Source: an uncultured Planctomycetia bacterium
Lineage (GTDB): Bacteria > Planctomycetota > UBA1135 > GCA-002686595
Reading direction: 5' to 3'
Assembly (NCBI GenBank): GCA_938003765.1
Contig: CALKYE010000054.1
Location: 1 to 20,379, forward strand
DNA: 20,379 bases
This document shows positions 1 through 7,573 of the stretch, one piece after another. Position 1 is the first letter of the stretch. Each line of letters begins with the position of its first letter. Made by a program: the position numbers and the translations under genes. The notes beneath the pieces were generated by a model that did not search any database, had not been told where the DNA came from, and saw nothing but the letters and a program-made list of their open reading frames with translations.

Positions 1-418
1 AGACCATGTCGTTGATGTCCATCGACCCGCCGACGTGGCAGTGCAGGTCGATCATTCCCGGCATGGCCCACAGCGCGCCCAGGTCGCGCACGACGTAGCC
101 CGCGGGAACGTTGGTCGAGTCGCGCGGCCCGAGGCTCTCGATGCGTCCGTCGCGCACGAGGATCAGCGCGTTGTCGATCGTCTGCGCGCCGCCCCACTGA
201 GCCGTGAGCGCCTTGCGCACGCACAGCGCGAGTCCGGGCCCGCCCTTCGCGCCGGGCGCCGGCGGAGCGAGCGCGTCGTCGTCCAGGTACGCCGATCGGC
301 TGGGGTCGGGAGCGCGCAGGGTCGCCGACGCGCGCGGCGCCGACTGCGCCACGACGGGGCTTCCCGGCAGCGCCAGCGCCAGCACACACCACCACCCGAT
401 TCGGGCCCGATTCACCAT
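1..418 (-). CDS. Secreted amidohydrolase with intact HxH motif, N-terminal part (runs off window edge)
   Basis: Only the first 139 codons are inside the window; the reading frame is open to base 1. The ATG at 418 overlaps the TGA of the preceding gene by one base (TGATG), and an AGGAGA ribosome-binding site lies 8 bases upstream, so the start is well supported. Residues 1-25 form an export signal (hydrophobic VLALALPGSPVVA). The beta-sandwich segment follows, with 'ILVRDGRIESLG', then the strand-1 metal motif 'MPGMIDLHCHVGGSMD', whose HCH is the classic amidohydrolase HxH. It closely resembles the same region of the preceding gene, with nearly every residue shared from 'VPAGYVVRDLG' to 'MDIND', so the two are neighbouring duplicates. 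The family is metal-dependent hydrolases of the imidazolonepropionase/dipeptidase-like type. The substrate cannot be read from this fragment. Confidence 0.85.
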   Translation of the reverse strand, partial: MVNRARIGWWCVLALALPGSPVVAQSAPRASATLRAPDPSRSAYLDDDALAPPAPGAKGGPGLALCVRKALTAQWGGAQTIDNALILVRDGRIESLGPRDSTNVPAGYVVRDLGALWAMPGMIDLHCHVGGSMDINDMV

Positions 419-1713
419 CACCAGCGTCTCCTGTTGACCGAGGTGTCGTAGACCCGACGCCCTTCGACGTAGACCTGCTCGACTGCGCGGCGCGGATCCG
501 ACGGCACGCCCGTGAGCACGACGATGTCGGCGTCCTTGCCGACTTCCAGACTCCCGACGCGATGGTCGATGCCCGCGGTCTTCGCCGGCACGATCGTCAG
601 ACCGCGCACCGTCGCCATCTCGCGATCGTCGAAGCCGTAGTACACCGCGATCGCGCCCTGCGTCGGCAAGTCCTCGAGCGACGGCGTGAAGCCGGGGAAC
701 GGCAAACAGTCGGTGTTGAAGCCGATCATCGAGTGCCCGCGCTCCTGGTAGCCGGCGGCGATGCCCTGGAAGCGCTCGGGCGACTCGCCCGTGAAGAGCA
801 TCATCCCCAGGCTCATCGTCTCGACGTTGCGCGGCCCGAGGATCGCCGGCACGCCCATCTTCTCGGCCAGCTCCGCCATGCGGTAGCCGCCGAACTCGCC
901 GTGGTCGATGTACACGTCGAGTCCGAACTCGCCGCGGATCATCAGCAGGGTCATCATCACGACCTGCGTGATCTGCGTGTGCGTCGAGACCTGCGTGCGC
1001 TTGGCGAACAGATCGCGGAACACGTCGAACTCGAGCTTGCGCTCGGGCTGAGGCCCCTTGCCGGCCTCGAAGTCCGACCAAGCTCGCGCGTACGCCTGCC
1101 CGCGGCGGAACATGTCGCGCAGGTGGTAGTTCTCCCAGGTCTTGCCCACGCCGAAGGCATAGCCCTCGGGGTTGCCCCACTGAGCGACCTTGAGCGAACC
1201 CGGATCGCGGATCAGCGCGTCCTCGTACTTCTCGGGTCCGGTCTTGAGCAGCACACCGCGGCCGCCGCAGTTGACCCCGGAGCCGGGGATGAACAGCACC
1301 GCGGTGACGCCGGCGGCGATGCCGCGTTGGAAGGCCGGATTGTCGGGGATGACCGAGGTGCGCGCCGACAGCTCGGGCTGCGTGACGTACACCAGGTCGT
1401 TGATGTCCATCGTGCCCGCCGCGTGGCAGTGCAGATCGATCATGCCCGGCATGACCCACAGCGGTCCGAGGTCGCGCACGACGTAGCCCGCGGGCACGGC
1501 GACCGAGTCGCGCTCGCCGATCGCCTCGATGCGACCGTCGCGCACCAGCAGCACCGCGTTGTCGAGCGACTGCTCGCCCTTCCAAGCCGCGGTCAGCGCC
1601 TTGGCTGCGAACAGCGCCAAGCCCGGCCCGCCCCGTTCACCGGGCAGCGGGACCGACTCGGTCGCTGCGCCCTCGAGCGAGAGCGCGCAGGCGATGGCGA
1701 GGGCGACGACCAC
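418..1713 (-). CDS. Secreted metal-dependent amidohydrolase (imidazolonepropionase-like)
   Basis: A 431-residue amidohydrolase with a full set of candidate metal ligands: H95 and H97 in 'IDLHCHAAG', H245 in 'VSTHTQ', H271 in 'YIDHGEFGG' and D335 in 'GFNTDCLP'. The C-terminal motif 'VGSLEVGKDADIVVLTG' (386-402) closes the family beta-sandwich. The start is GTG. An in-frame TGA, the stop of the upstream gene, lies just two codons before it, so no longer start is possible. The N-terminus (VVALAIACALSLEGA) is a short hydrophobic export signal. It is the first gene in transcription order to keep the HxH, and its nearest relative is the next gene, whose start overlaps its stop. It is probably a periplasmic or extracytoplasmic hydrolase of an amide, peptide or lactam bond. 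The exact substrate is unknown. Confidence 0.88.
   Translation of the reverse strand: MVVALAIACALSLEGAATESVPLPGERGGPGLALFAAKALTAAWKGEQSLDNAVLLVRDGRIEAIGERDSVAVPAGYVVRDLGPLWVMPGMIDLHCHAAGTMDINDLVYVTQPELSARTSVIPDNPAFQRGIAAGVTAVLFIPGSGVNCGGRGVLLKTGPEKYEDALIRDPGSLKVAQWGNPEGYAFGVGKTWENYHLRDMFRRGQAYARAWSDFEAGKGPQPERKLEFDVFRDLFAKRTQVSTHTQITQVVMMTLLMIRGEFGLDVYIDHGEFGGYRMAELAEKMGVPAILGPRNVETMSLGMMLFTGESPERFQGIAAGYQERGHSMIGFNTDCLPFPGFTPSLEDLPTQGAIAVYYGFDDREMATVRGLTIVPAKTAGIDHRVGSLEVGKDADIVVLTGVPSDPRRAVEQVYVEGRRVYDTSVNRRRW
427..432 (-). promoter_or_regulatory. Ribosome-binding site of the last amidohydrolase gene
   Basis: AGGAGA on the minus strand, 8 bases before the ATG at 418, inside the last codons of the preceding gene. 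With the TGATG overlap it indicates translational coupling and fixes the start. Confidence 0.6.
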
Positions 1714-1719
1714 GCGAGT

Positions 1720-4623
1720 TCAGCGCACCTCGACGCCGTCGACGAAGGCCTTGAGCACGCTGGTCGAGGGCTCGAGCGGCGCGCCGTCGAGCACGAGCAC
1801 GTCGCCGTCGAGTCCGGGCGAGAGCCGGCCGACGCGCGCCTGGATGCCGAGCATCGTGGCCGCGTCGCTGGTCAACGCGCGCAGCGCCACGTCCGGGCTG
1901 AACCCGAGCGACACGGCGTAGCTCGCGAACATCGGCAGCTCCGCCGCACCTTCCTCGGCCAGGCTGTGGAAGGCCAGCGCGATGCCGTGGGCCGCGAGAT
2001 CCGAGTAGCGGTTGCGCACCTCGTTCAGCCCCTTGCCTTCCTCGACCGTCAACAACGCGTGCGACAGCAGCACGCCCGCGATGCGGCCGCGCAGCTTGTC
2101 CGCGACGAGCCAGGCGTCCTCGGCCCCTTGGAGGACCGGCTTGATGCCCACTTCCTCGAACGCAGCGACGCAGGCGAGGATTTCGTCCTCGCGATCGACC
2201 GCGACGACGATCGCAGCCTCGCCGCGCATGGCGCGACGGAACGGCTCGAGCTTGCCGTCGACTCCCGGAGAGCGCGGCTTGCCCTTCGGCTCGGGCGTAT
2301 CGCTCTTCTTCTCGCGCCGCACCTCGCTGCGCGCAGCCACGGGCAGTTCCTTGCTCTCGCGCGTCGCGGTGAACTCGAACTTGGACTCGCCCAACTGGAG
2401 CTCGCCCTCGAACTTGCCCGCCTTGGCCGAGCCGGACAGCGTGATCACGCCGCGCGAACCCCAGCCGCTCGCGCTCAGGCGCTTGTCGCTCCAGCCGCCG
2501 ACGAGCGGCACGAGCGTCGACGAGAGGTGGTCGCAGCGCAACGCGCCGACGACGCTCTCGCCCTTGAGCTCGAGGCGGAGGCGCAGCTCGCCATCGCTCA
2601 CGTCGGGCGAGGACTTCAGCTCACCGGCCCAGACGCCGGTCAGCGGATCGGCCTCCTCCTCTTCCTTGCCCTTCTTCTTGCTGTCCTTCTTGTCGCCGTC
2701 CTTCTTGTCGCCGGAGGCTTCGTCCTTCTTCTCCTCCGACTTGCCGTCGGTCTTGGTGTCGGACTTGGCCTCGGCCTTGTCGTCCGCGGCCTCCTCTTCC
2801 GGCGCAGCTTCCGGCGCCGGCGGCGTCCACTTGCGCAGCGCCTCCTCGTACTCGCGCCACTTCTTGTCGTAGTCCGCGGCGCGCTTGAGTTGAGCGCGCA
2901 CCTTCTCACCGGACTTGAGGCGGTTCGACTCGCTCCACGCCATGCGCAGCGCGGTCGGATCGGCGACCACCTGGCGCTCGAAGTCACTGCTGGCGGGCTT
3001 GTACGCCATCATCGGCGAGCCGGTGTCGCGCAGCCCGCGCGGCGTCATCACCACCGTCGTCACACCGCTGCGAGCGACCTCGCGATCGATGTGATCGGGA
3101 GTGTCGAGGATCTTGGCGAGGTTGAAGTCGGTGGCGGGCGACTGCTGCGAGCCCTCGAGCCCGAGGAAGCCCAGCGCGTCGATCATGCCGGGCATCGCCG
3201 CGAAGCCGCGGACGACGCGCGCGCCAACCGGCCGCGCCACGCGAGCGCCGACCTCGGCGATCTTGCCGTCGCGCAGGAGCACTTGGCCGGGGCGCAGCAC
3301 GTGACCGTCGCCCAGGTGCACTTCCTGCGCATCGATCACGACGGCGGAAGCGGAGGCCGCGCTCCACACGCGTTCGCCTTCGATCCAGGTGGCGAGAACG
3401 CTCGCGGTGGCCGACATGGGCTCGCCGCTGAAGACACACACGTCGGCATCCTTGCCCGGAGCGAGGCTTCCGACGCGCGCGGCGACGCCGAGGGCTTCGG
3501 CCGCGTCGATCGTGATCGCTCGCAGGGCGAGATCTGCGCTCAAGCCGCCGCGCGAAGCCACTTGAGCCGCGAAGCGCAGGTCTCGTGCTCGCAGCGCGCC
3601 GCCCGGCGCGATCGCCAGCTTCACACCGGCCTTGGCCAGGTGGACCGCGTTGTCGTAGCGCGGACGGCGCTCGTCGCGCGCCTTGCCCATGTCGCGCCCG
3701 CTGCTCTGGCCGGCGACGTCGACCGTGAGCACGACCGTCACCCCGGCGTGAGCGAGTTCCTCGCCGAGTTGGGCCGACTCCTCACCGCCCTCGATCACGA
3801 GCGGCAACTTTTCGCGGCGAGCGAATTCAACCAGCGCGCGGATCTCCTCGGCCGTGTCGGCGCCGATGCGCCAGGGCACGTTCGCATCGATCAGTTCGCG
3901 CAACTTGGAGGCGGTGTCAGGGCCCCACGCGCCGCTGTCGCGCGACGTTCCGCGCGCGATCGCGAGCAACTCGTCGAGCGCCATGACCGCGCCCATCGCC
4001 GAGCCCGGCAACTGCTGCTCGACGACACCCAGTCCGTTCTCGATCGTGGCGGGAATCGGCGGATCCCAGTAGCCGGGCACGCGGCGCGCCTCGGCGGTGA
4101 TGGCGCCGTGGAGCGCGCTCACCTCGGCGAGCATGCGCTCACCGCTTCCGGCGAGCTTGACCACCGCGCCCTGTCCGGCGATGAGCCGATTGCGCGCGGG
4201 AGCGACGTACACGGTCGTCACGCCGCCCATCAGGTCGCTGACGTAGGCGCGCGAGTACGGATCGAAGTGATCCGCGGCGCGCAGGAACGGATCGGCGCTG
4301 CGCGGCGAGGCCGCGAACGTCGCGCCGTAGCTCGAACGGGCCGCCACGAGTCCGGGCACGATCACCGCGTCGGGGCCGTAGTCGACGACTTCGGCGCCCG
4401 GAGGAACGCTGAGATCCTTGCCGACCGCGACGACCTTGCCACGCTCGACGAGCACCGCGCCGCCGAGGACGACGCCCGCTTCACCCATCGTGTGGATGGC
4501 GCCGGCCTTGAGCAGGACCGGGCGCGCGCTCTTCGACGAGTGCGAGGCTTCGGAGTGAGAATCGCCGGCCCAGGCCAGCGCGGCGAGCGCGAGCGCGCCC
4601 GCGCAGAGCTGCGGGAGTCGCAT
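1720..4623 (-). CDS. Two-domain amidohydrolase-like protein lacking HxH in both domains, with inserted beta-rich domain
   Basis: About 967 residues. After an export signal (RLPQLCAGALALAALAWA), domain 1 spans about 36-425. Its strand-1 site reads 'VPGLVAARSSYG' where active relatives have 'IDxHxHxG', and it ends with 'VGSLAPGKDADVCVFSG'. Domain 2 spans about 427-967; its site reads 'MPGMIDALGFLG', again without HxH, and it ends with 'VGRLSPGLDGDVLVLDG'. Later ligands also look lost: 'PLVIEGG' and 'LAIAPGG' in domain 1, 'ALAFHS' in domain 2. Domain 2 is split by a Lys/Glu/Asp-rich linker (about 602-658) and a roughly 100-residue beta-rich segment (about 659-756) opening 'PLTGVWAGEL', lipocalin-like in pattern. 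The start is ATG at 4623, overlapping the upstream TGA by one base; a GTG at 4626 is an alternative. Catalysis by the usual metal mechanism looks unlikely. A binding or structural role is inference. Confidence 0.85.
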   Translation of the reverse strand: MRLPQLCAGALALAALAWAGDSHSEASHSSKSARPVLLKAGAIHTMGEAGVVLGGAVLVERGKVVAVGKDLSVPPGAEVVDYGPDAVIVPGLVAARSSYGATFAASPRSADPFLRAADHFDPYSRAYVSDLMGGVTTVYVAPARNRLIAGQGAVVKLAGSGERMLAEVSALHGAITAEARRVPGYWDPPIPATIENGLGVVEQQLPGSAMGAVMALDELLAIARGTSRDSGAWGPDTASKLRELIDANVPWRIGADTAEEIRALVEFARREKLPLVIEGGEESAQLGEELAHAGVTVVLTVDVAGQSSGRDMGKARDERRPRYDNAVHLAKAGVKLAIAPGGALRARDLRFAAQVASRGGLSADLALRAITIDAAEALGVAARVGSLAPGKDADVCVFSGEPMSATASVLATWIEGERVWSAASASAVVIDAQEVHLGDGHVLRPGQVLLRDGKIAEVGARVARPVGARVVRGFAAMPGMIDALGFLGLEGSQQSPATDFNLAKILDTPDHIDREVARSGVTTVVMTPRGLRDTGSPMMAYKPASSDFERQVVADPTALRMAWSESNRLKSGEKVRAQLKRAADYDKKWREYEEALRKWTPPAPEAAPEEEAADDKAEAKSDTKTDGKSEEKKDEASGDKKDGDKKDSKKKGKEEEEADPLTGVWAGELKSSPDVSDGELRLRLELKGESVVGALRCDHLSSTLVPLVGGWSDKRLSASGWGSRGVITLSGSAKAGKFEGELQLGESKFEFTATRESKELPVAARSEVRREKKSDTPEPKGKPRSPGVDGKLEPFRRAMRGEAAIVVAVDREDEILACVAAFEEVGIKPVLQGAEDAWLVADKLRGRIAGVLLSHALLTVEEGKGLNEVRNRYSDLAAHGIALAFHSLAEEGAAELPMFASYAVSLGFSPDVALRALTSDAATMLGIQARVGRLSPGLDGDVLVLDGAPLEPSTSVLKAFVDGVEVR
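2683..2712 (-). repeat. 15-base tandem duplication in a Lys/Asp-rich linker
   Basis: GTCCTTCTTGTCGCC (plus-strand reading) occurs twice back to back and encodes DGDKK-type repeats in the charged linker of the two-domain amidohydrolase-like protein. It is consistent with in-frame replication slippage. Confidence 0.75.
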
Positions 4624-6278
4624 CACTGACGCGCCCCCTCGGCGCCGCCCGTGTGCGCGCCGTCGTCACTGCCGTGGCCGTGACCGTCGTGCGAGCCGTC
4701 GCCCTTCTTCTCGTCCTTCTTGTCCTTGTCGTCGCCCTTCTTGTCGTCGCCCTTCTTCTCCCCGTCCTTGCCGCCCTCGCCCTTGTCGGCGGCGCGCTTC
4801 TGCTCCTCGAGGTGCTTGGCGTGCGCCTTCTCGTCGGAGCCGTCGCAGCAGACCTTGCTCGGGTCGAGTTCCTCGGCGTTCATGGCCGCGGTGTTGGCGG
4901 GTTGCTTGCCAGCGACGAGGTGCTGCACGCGGACGTCCTTGGAACGGTCGTACACGTCGCGGCCTTCGATCACCACGCGCTCGACCCAGGTCGTGACGCT
5001 CAGCGGATCTCCCGAGAGCAGCAGGACGTTGCCGTCCTTGCCGACTTCGAGGCTCCCGACGCGCTTGTCGAGCCCGAGGATCTTCGAAGGCGCAGTGGTG
5101 ATCGCCGCGAGCGCCGCAGCGCGCGGGAGTCCGTGACCGACGCACAGCGCAGCCTGATACCAGAGCGCCTGGTTGGTCGAGTTCAGCGAGCTCAGCGCGA
5201 AGGGGATCTTCTTGTCGTGGAGCACCTTGGGCACGAACGTCTCGTGTTCCTTGCCCGTCAGCGGATCGAACTCGGTGTGCAGCACGTTGCCCTGCAGCAC
5301 GACCGGGACCTTGGCGGCGGCGATCACGTCGGCGGCCTTCCAGCACGACGGGTCGATCACCAGCGTCGTGCGGGCGAGGAAGCCGTTCTCGCGCGCCACG
5401 TCGATGGCCAGGTGCACGTCGGCGGGCCGGCCGCACCAGATGAACGCGGGCAGCTTGCCCTCGACGAGAGCGAGCAGCGGCTCCTGCTTCTCGTCGATCT
5501 CGCCGCGCGGAATCAGCTCGAGTCCCTGGACCTTCCACGCGCTGCCTTCCATCGCGCGGCCCTTGGCCTTCTCGCCCTCGAGGTCGCGGCCTTGGTACAG
5601 CGCCTCGCGGTGCGCGCGGTCGCTGCCGTCCTTCTTCTCCTGGACGATCTGTTCGAGGTAGCGGCGCAGATCGCTGAACACGCGCCGCAGCGACTGAGCT
5701 TGCGTCGCGGCCGACGCTCCGCGGCGGGGCGAGGCCGACATCTTCACGCCGGCGGGGTACTTGACCGCCATGTCGTCGATGGTGAGCCCCACGGGCCGCA
5801 CGACCATGCCCTGCGCGGCGACGATGCAATCGTTGCCCTGCTGGACGTTGATGGTCGTGATGCCGGCGCGCAGGCAGTCCTCGAAGAAGAAGTTCACCGG
5901 GTCGATCGAATCGCGCACCGTGAGGAACGGGATCACGATCTCGGGGCTCTCGTTGGAGCGGTCCATGCCGCGCGAGACGTGAGCCTCGACGTAGCCGGGG
6001 AACGCCGTCGCCTGGGGAGCGTCGATCACCGGCGCGTCCCAGGGGATCTTCACGTCCTTGTCCTTGCCGATCGCGGCGATGCGACCGTTCTCGATCACGA
6101 TCACGCCCTTCTCGATCACGGGCGCGTCGGGCGCCGTGACGATGCGGCCGGCCTTGATCGCGAGCTTGCCGTCGGCGAGGGCTGCGCCGGAGCACAGCGC
6201 CGCAGCGGCGGCCAGAACAGACGCGCGCCGCATTCCGCGCGAGACGAAGCGTTGAGCAGTGGAGCGAAGGTGCTTCAT
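4623..6278 (-). CDS. Secreted amidohydrolase-like protein with half-lost HxH and a Lys/Asp/His-rich tail
   Basis: A 551-residue amidohydrolase-family protein. The export signal is best seen from M16 (RRASVLAAAAALCSGAALA), so an internal ATG at 6233 is a possible start; neither start has a clear ribosome-binding site. The strand-1 site is 'FPGYVEAHVSRGMDRS': H100 remains, but the second His is S102. The usual strand-5 His is absent ('LPAFIWCGRP') and the strand-8 Asp region reads 'PFALSSLNST'. The family's C-terminal motif 'VGSLEVGKDGNVLLLSG' (407-423) is present. Residues about 480-551 are an extra hydrophilic tail, first Lys/Asp/Glu/Gly-rich, then His-rich (SHDGHGHGSDDGAH), which could bind metal. 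The stop overlaps the next gene's ATG (TGATG). Probably not a conventional hydrolase; its role is unknown. Confidence 0.85.
   Translation of the reverse strand: MKHLRSTAQRFVSRGMRRASVLAAAAALCSGAALADGKLAIKAGRIVTAPDAPVIEKGVIVIENGRIAAIGKDKDVKIPWDAPVIDAPQATAFPGYVEAHVSRGMDRSNESPEIVIPFLTVRDSIDPVNFFFEDCLRAGITTINVQQGNDCIVAAQGMVVRPVGLTIDDMAVKYPAGVKMSASPRRGASAATQAQSLRRVFSDLRRYLEQIVQEKKDGSDRAHREALYQGRDLEGEKAKGRAMEGSAWKVQGLELIPRGEIDEKQEPLLALVEGKLPAFIWCGRPADVHLAIDVARENGFLARTTLVIDPSCWKAADVIAAAKVPVVLQGNVLHTEFDPLTGKEHETFVPKVLHDKKIPFALSSLNSTNQALWYQAALCVGHGLPRAAALAAITTAPSKILGLDKRVGSLEVGKDGNVLLLSGDPLSVTTWVERVVIEGRDVYDRSKDVRVQHLVAGKQPANTAAMNAEELDPSKVCCDGSDEKAHAKHLEEQKRAADKGEGGKDGEKKGDDKKGDDKDKKDEKKGDGSHDGHGHGSDDGAHTGGAEGARQ
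4728..4757 (-). repeat. 15-base tandem duplication in the Lys/Asp-rich tail
   Basis: GTCGTCGCCCTTCTT (plus-strand reading) is repeated twice in tandem and encodes KKGDD repeats in the C-terminal tail of the protein encoded by 4623-6278. It has the same unit length as the repeat in the charged linker of the next gene. Confidence 0.75.
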
Positions 6279-6295
6279 GTGGGGATGGTGCGGGG

Positions 6296-7573
6296 CTACT
6301 TGTTCGAGCTCGAGGAGGCGTTCGCGGCTTGGCGCGGGTCGACGATCAGACGTCCGTCGACGAGCACGCCGACGACCTTGGAAGTGGGTTGGAACGGCTC
6401 ACCGTTCCACAGCACGAGGTCGGCGTCCTTGCCGGCCTTGATCGATCCGACGCGCTGATCGACGCCGATCAGCCGCGCCGGCGTGAGCGTGACCGAGGCG
6501 AGCGCGCTGGCGAAGCTCATGCCTCCGCGCATGGCGTACCCGGGCTGGTAGCACAGGCGATCCTCGAGCGCTTCGGCGTCGTGACCCGACAGCGCAACGG
6601 GCACACCGAGCGCTTCCAACTTGGCCGCGGTGTCGAGCGCGAAGAACGAGCGGTCGCCGGAACGGCCGAGCGGCGCGAACGGAGGCAGCACGACGGCGGC
6701 CTTCGAGCGCACGAGAAGCTGCGGCTCGCGCCAAGCTTCAGCGGCGGCGTCGACGATGAGCGTCGGGTTGCCCCAGCCCTCGCGGCGCGCTTCTTCCACC
6801 AGGAACACCGCGGTGCGGATGTCCTGCGAGGCCCAGGCCTGGATCACCAGCGGAAGCTTTCCGTCGAGGGCGCGCTGCAACTCGCCGTCGCCGGGCTTGG
6901 CGCGCTTGGGGTCGACGCGAGCAGCGGCGGCGTCGAACAGCGCCTTGCGCCACTCCCACTCCACGCCCATGCGCGTCGTCGGCCGGCGGACGAAGAAGTC
7001 CTCGGGCCGCGGCGAGGCCGTGCGGTTCCCCGATGAGGGCGCGCTGCCGATCGCGCCGTAGAGCGCAGCGTCGGCCTTGACCACGCGCGCCGAGGCGCTC
7101 AGTTCGCCCGCCGTCTTCACGACGACGGACAGTCCGCCGATCACGTTGCGATCGGGCACGTTGACCATCGCCGTGGTGACGCCGCCGCGAACCGCGCGCA
7201 TCCAGGCCTCGTCGAACACGTCGAGCGAGGCCGCCGCGCGCACGTGGGGCGTGACCTCGCGCGACTGCTCGACCGACAGGAAGCCCTGATCGATTCGAAT
7301 CGAGAGGTCGACCAGCCCGGGCGTGACCGCGAAGACCTTCAGGTCACCGCCGCCTCCCTTGCCGACCGCGCGGATCTTGCCGCCCTCGACGACGATCTCG
7401 CCGTCCTCGATCGCGTCGCCCTCGGCGGTGTAGACGCGCTCGGCCGTGATGGTCCACGAGCGTTGCTCGTCGGACTTCTTGGACTGAGCCGCGATCGGAG
7501 CGCTCGAGAGCGCCAAGGCGCTCGACGCGACGAACAGCACTGCGGCGGCGCTGGTGGAGAACTGAAAGCTCAC
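6296..7573 (-). CDS. Secreted amidohydrolase-like protein lacking HxH
   Basis: A 425-residue protein starting at GTG 7573. The GTG overlaps the previous gene's TGA (GTGA), and a GGAGG sits 6 bases upstream, so longer readings of this frame are not needed. A clear export signal (FSTSAAAVLFVASSALALSS, cut near 'IAAQ') precedes 'IVVEGGKIRAVG'. The strand-1 site is 'VTPGLVDLSIRID' (83-95), with Ser and Arg in the places of the two His. 'GVTTAMVNVPDRNVIGG' (131-147) and 'VGSIKAGKDADLVLWNG' (375-391) are otherwise typical of the family. The strand-5 position reads 'LPLVIQAWAS' without His; H331-D332 in 'ALSGHDAE' may keep a strand-8-like acid. Metal-dependent hydrolysis is doubtful. It is an operon member between two similar degenerate paralogues. 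Confidence 0.86.
   Translation of the reverse strand: MSFQFSTSAAAVLFVASSALALSSAPIAAQSKKSDEQRSWTITAERVYTAEGDAIEDGEIVVEGGKIRAVGKGGGGDLKVFAVTPGLVDLSIRIDQGFLSVEQSREVTPHVRAAASLDVFDEAWMRAVRGGVTTAMVNVPDRNVIGGLSVVVKTAGELSASARVVKADAALYGAIGSAPSSGNRTASPRPEDFFVRRPTTRMGVEWEWRKALFDAAAARVDPKRAKPGDGELQRALDGKLPLVIQAWASQDIRTAVFLVEEARREGWGNPTLIVDAAAEAWREPQLLVRSKAAVVLPPFAPLGRSGDRSFFALDTAAKLEALGVPVALSGHDAEALEDRLCYQPGYAMRGGMSFASALASVTLTPARLIGVDQRVGSIKAGKDADLVLWNGEPFQPTSKVVGVLVDGRLIVDPRQAANASSSSNK

Noticed and set aside
562..4629. Very long plus-strand open frame (1355 codons) opposite the amidohydrolase genes
   Set aside because: Its translation is rich in Arg, His, Ala and Leu with no domain structure, and it is antisense to clear family proteins. 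It is an artefact of high GC content and strong third-position bias; similar shadows lie opposite most genes here.
4653..6458. Plus-strand 601-codon open frame with a Leu/Val-rich start resembling membrane segments
   Set aside because: The hydrophobic run is the antisense of the Lys/Asp-rich tail repeats, and the rest mirrors the amidohydrolase-like gene on the other strand.
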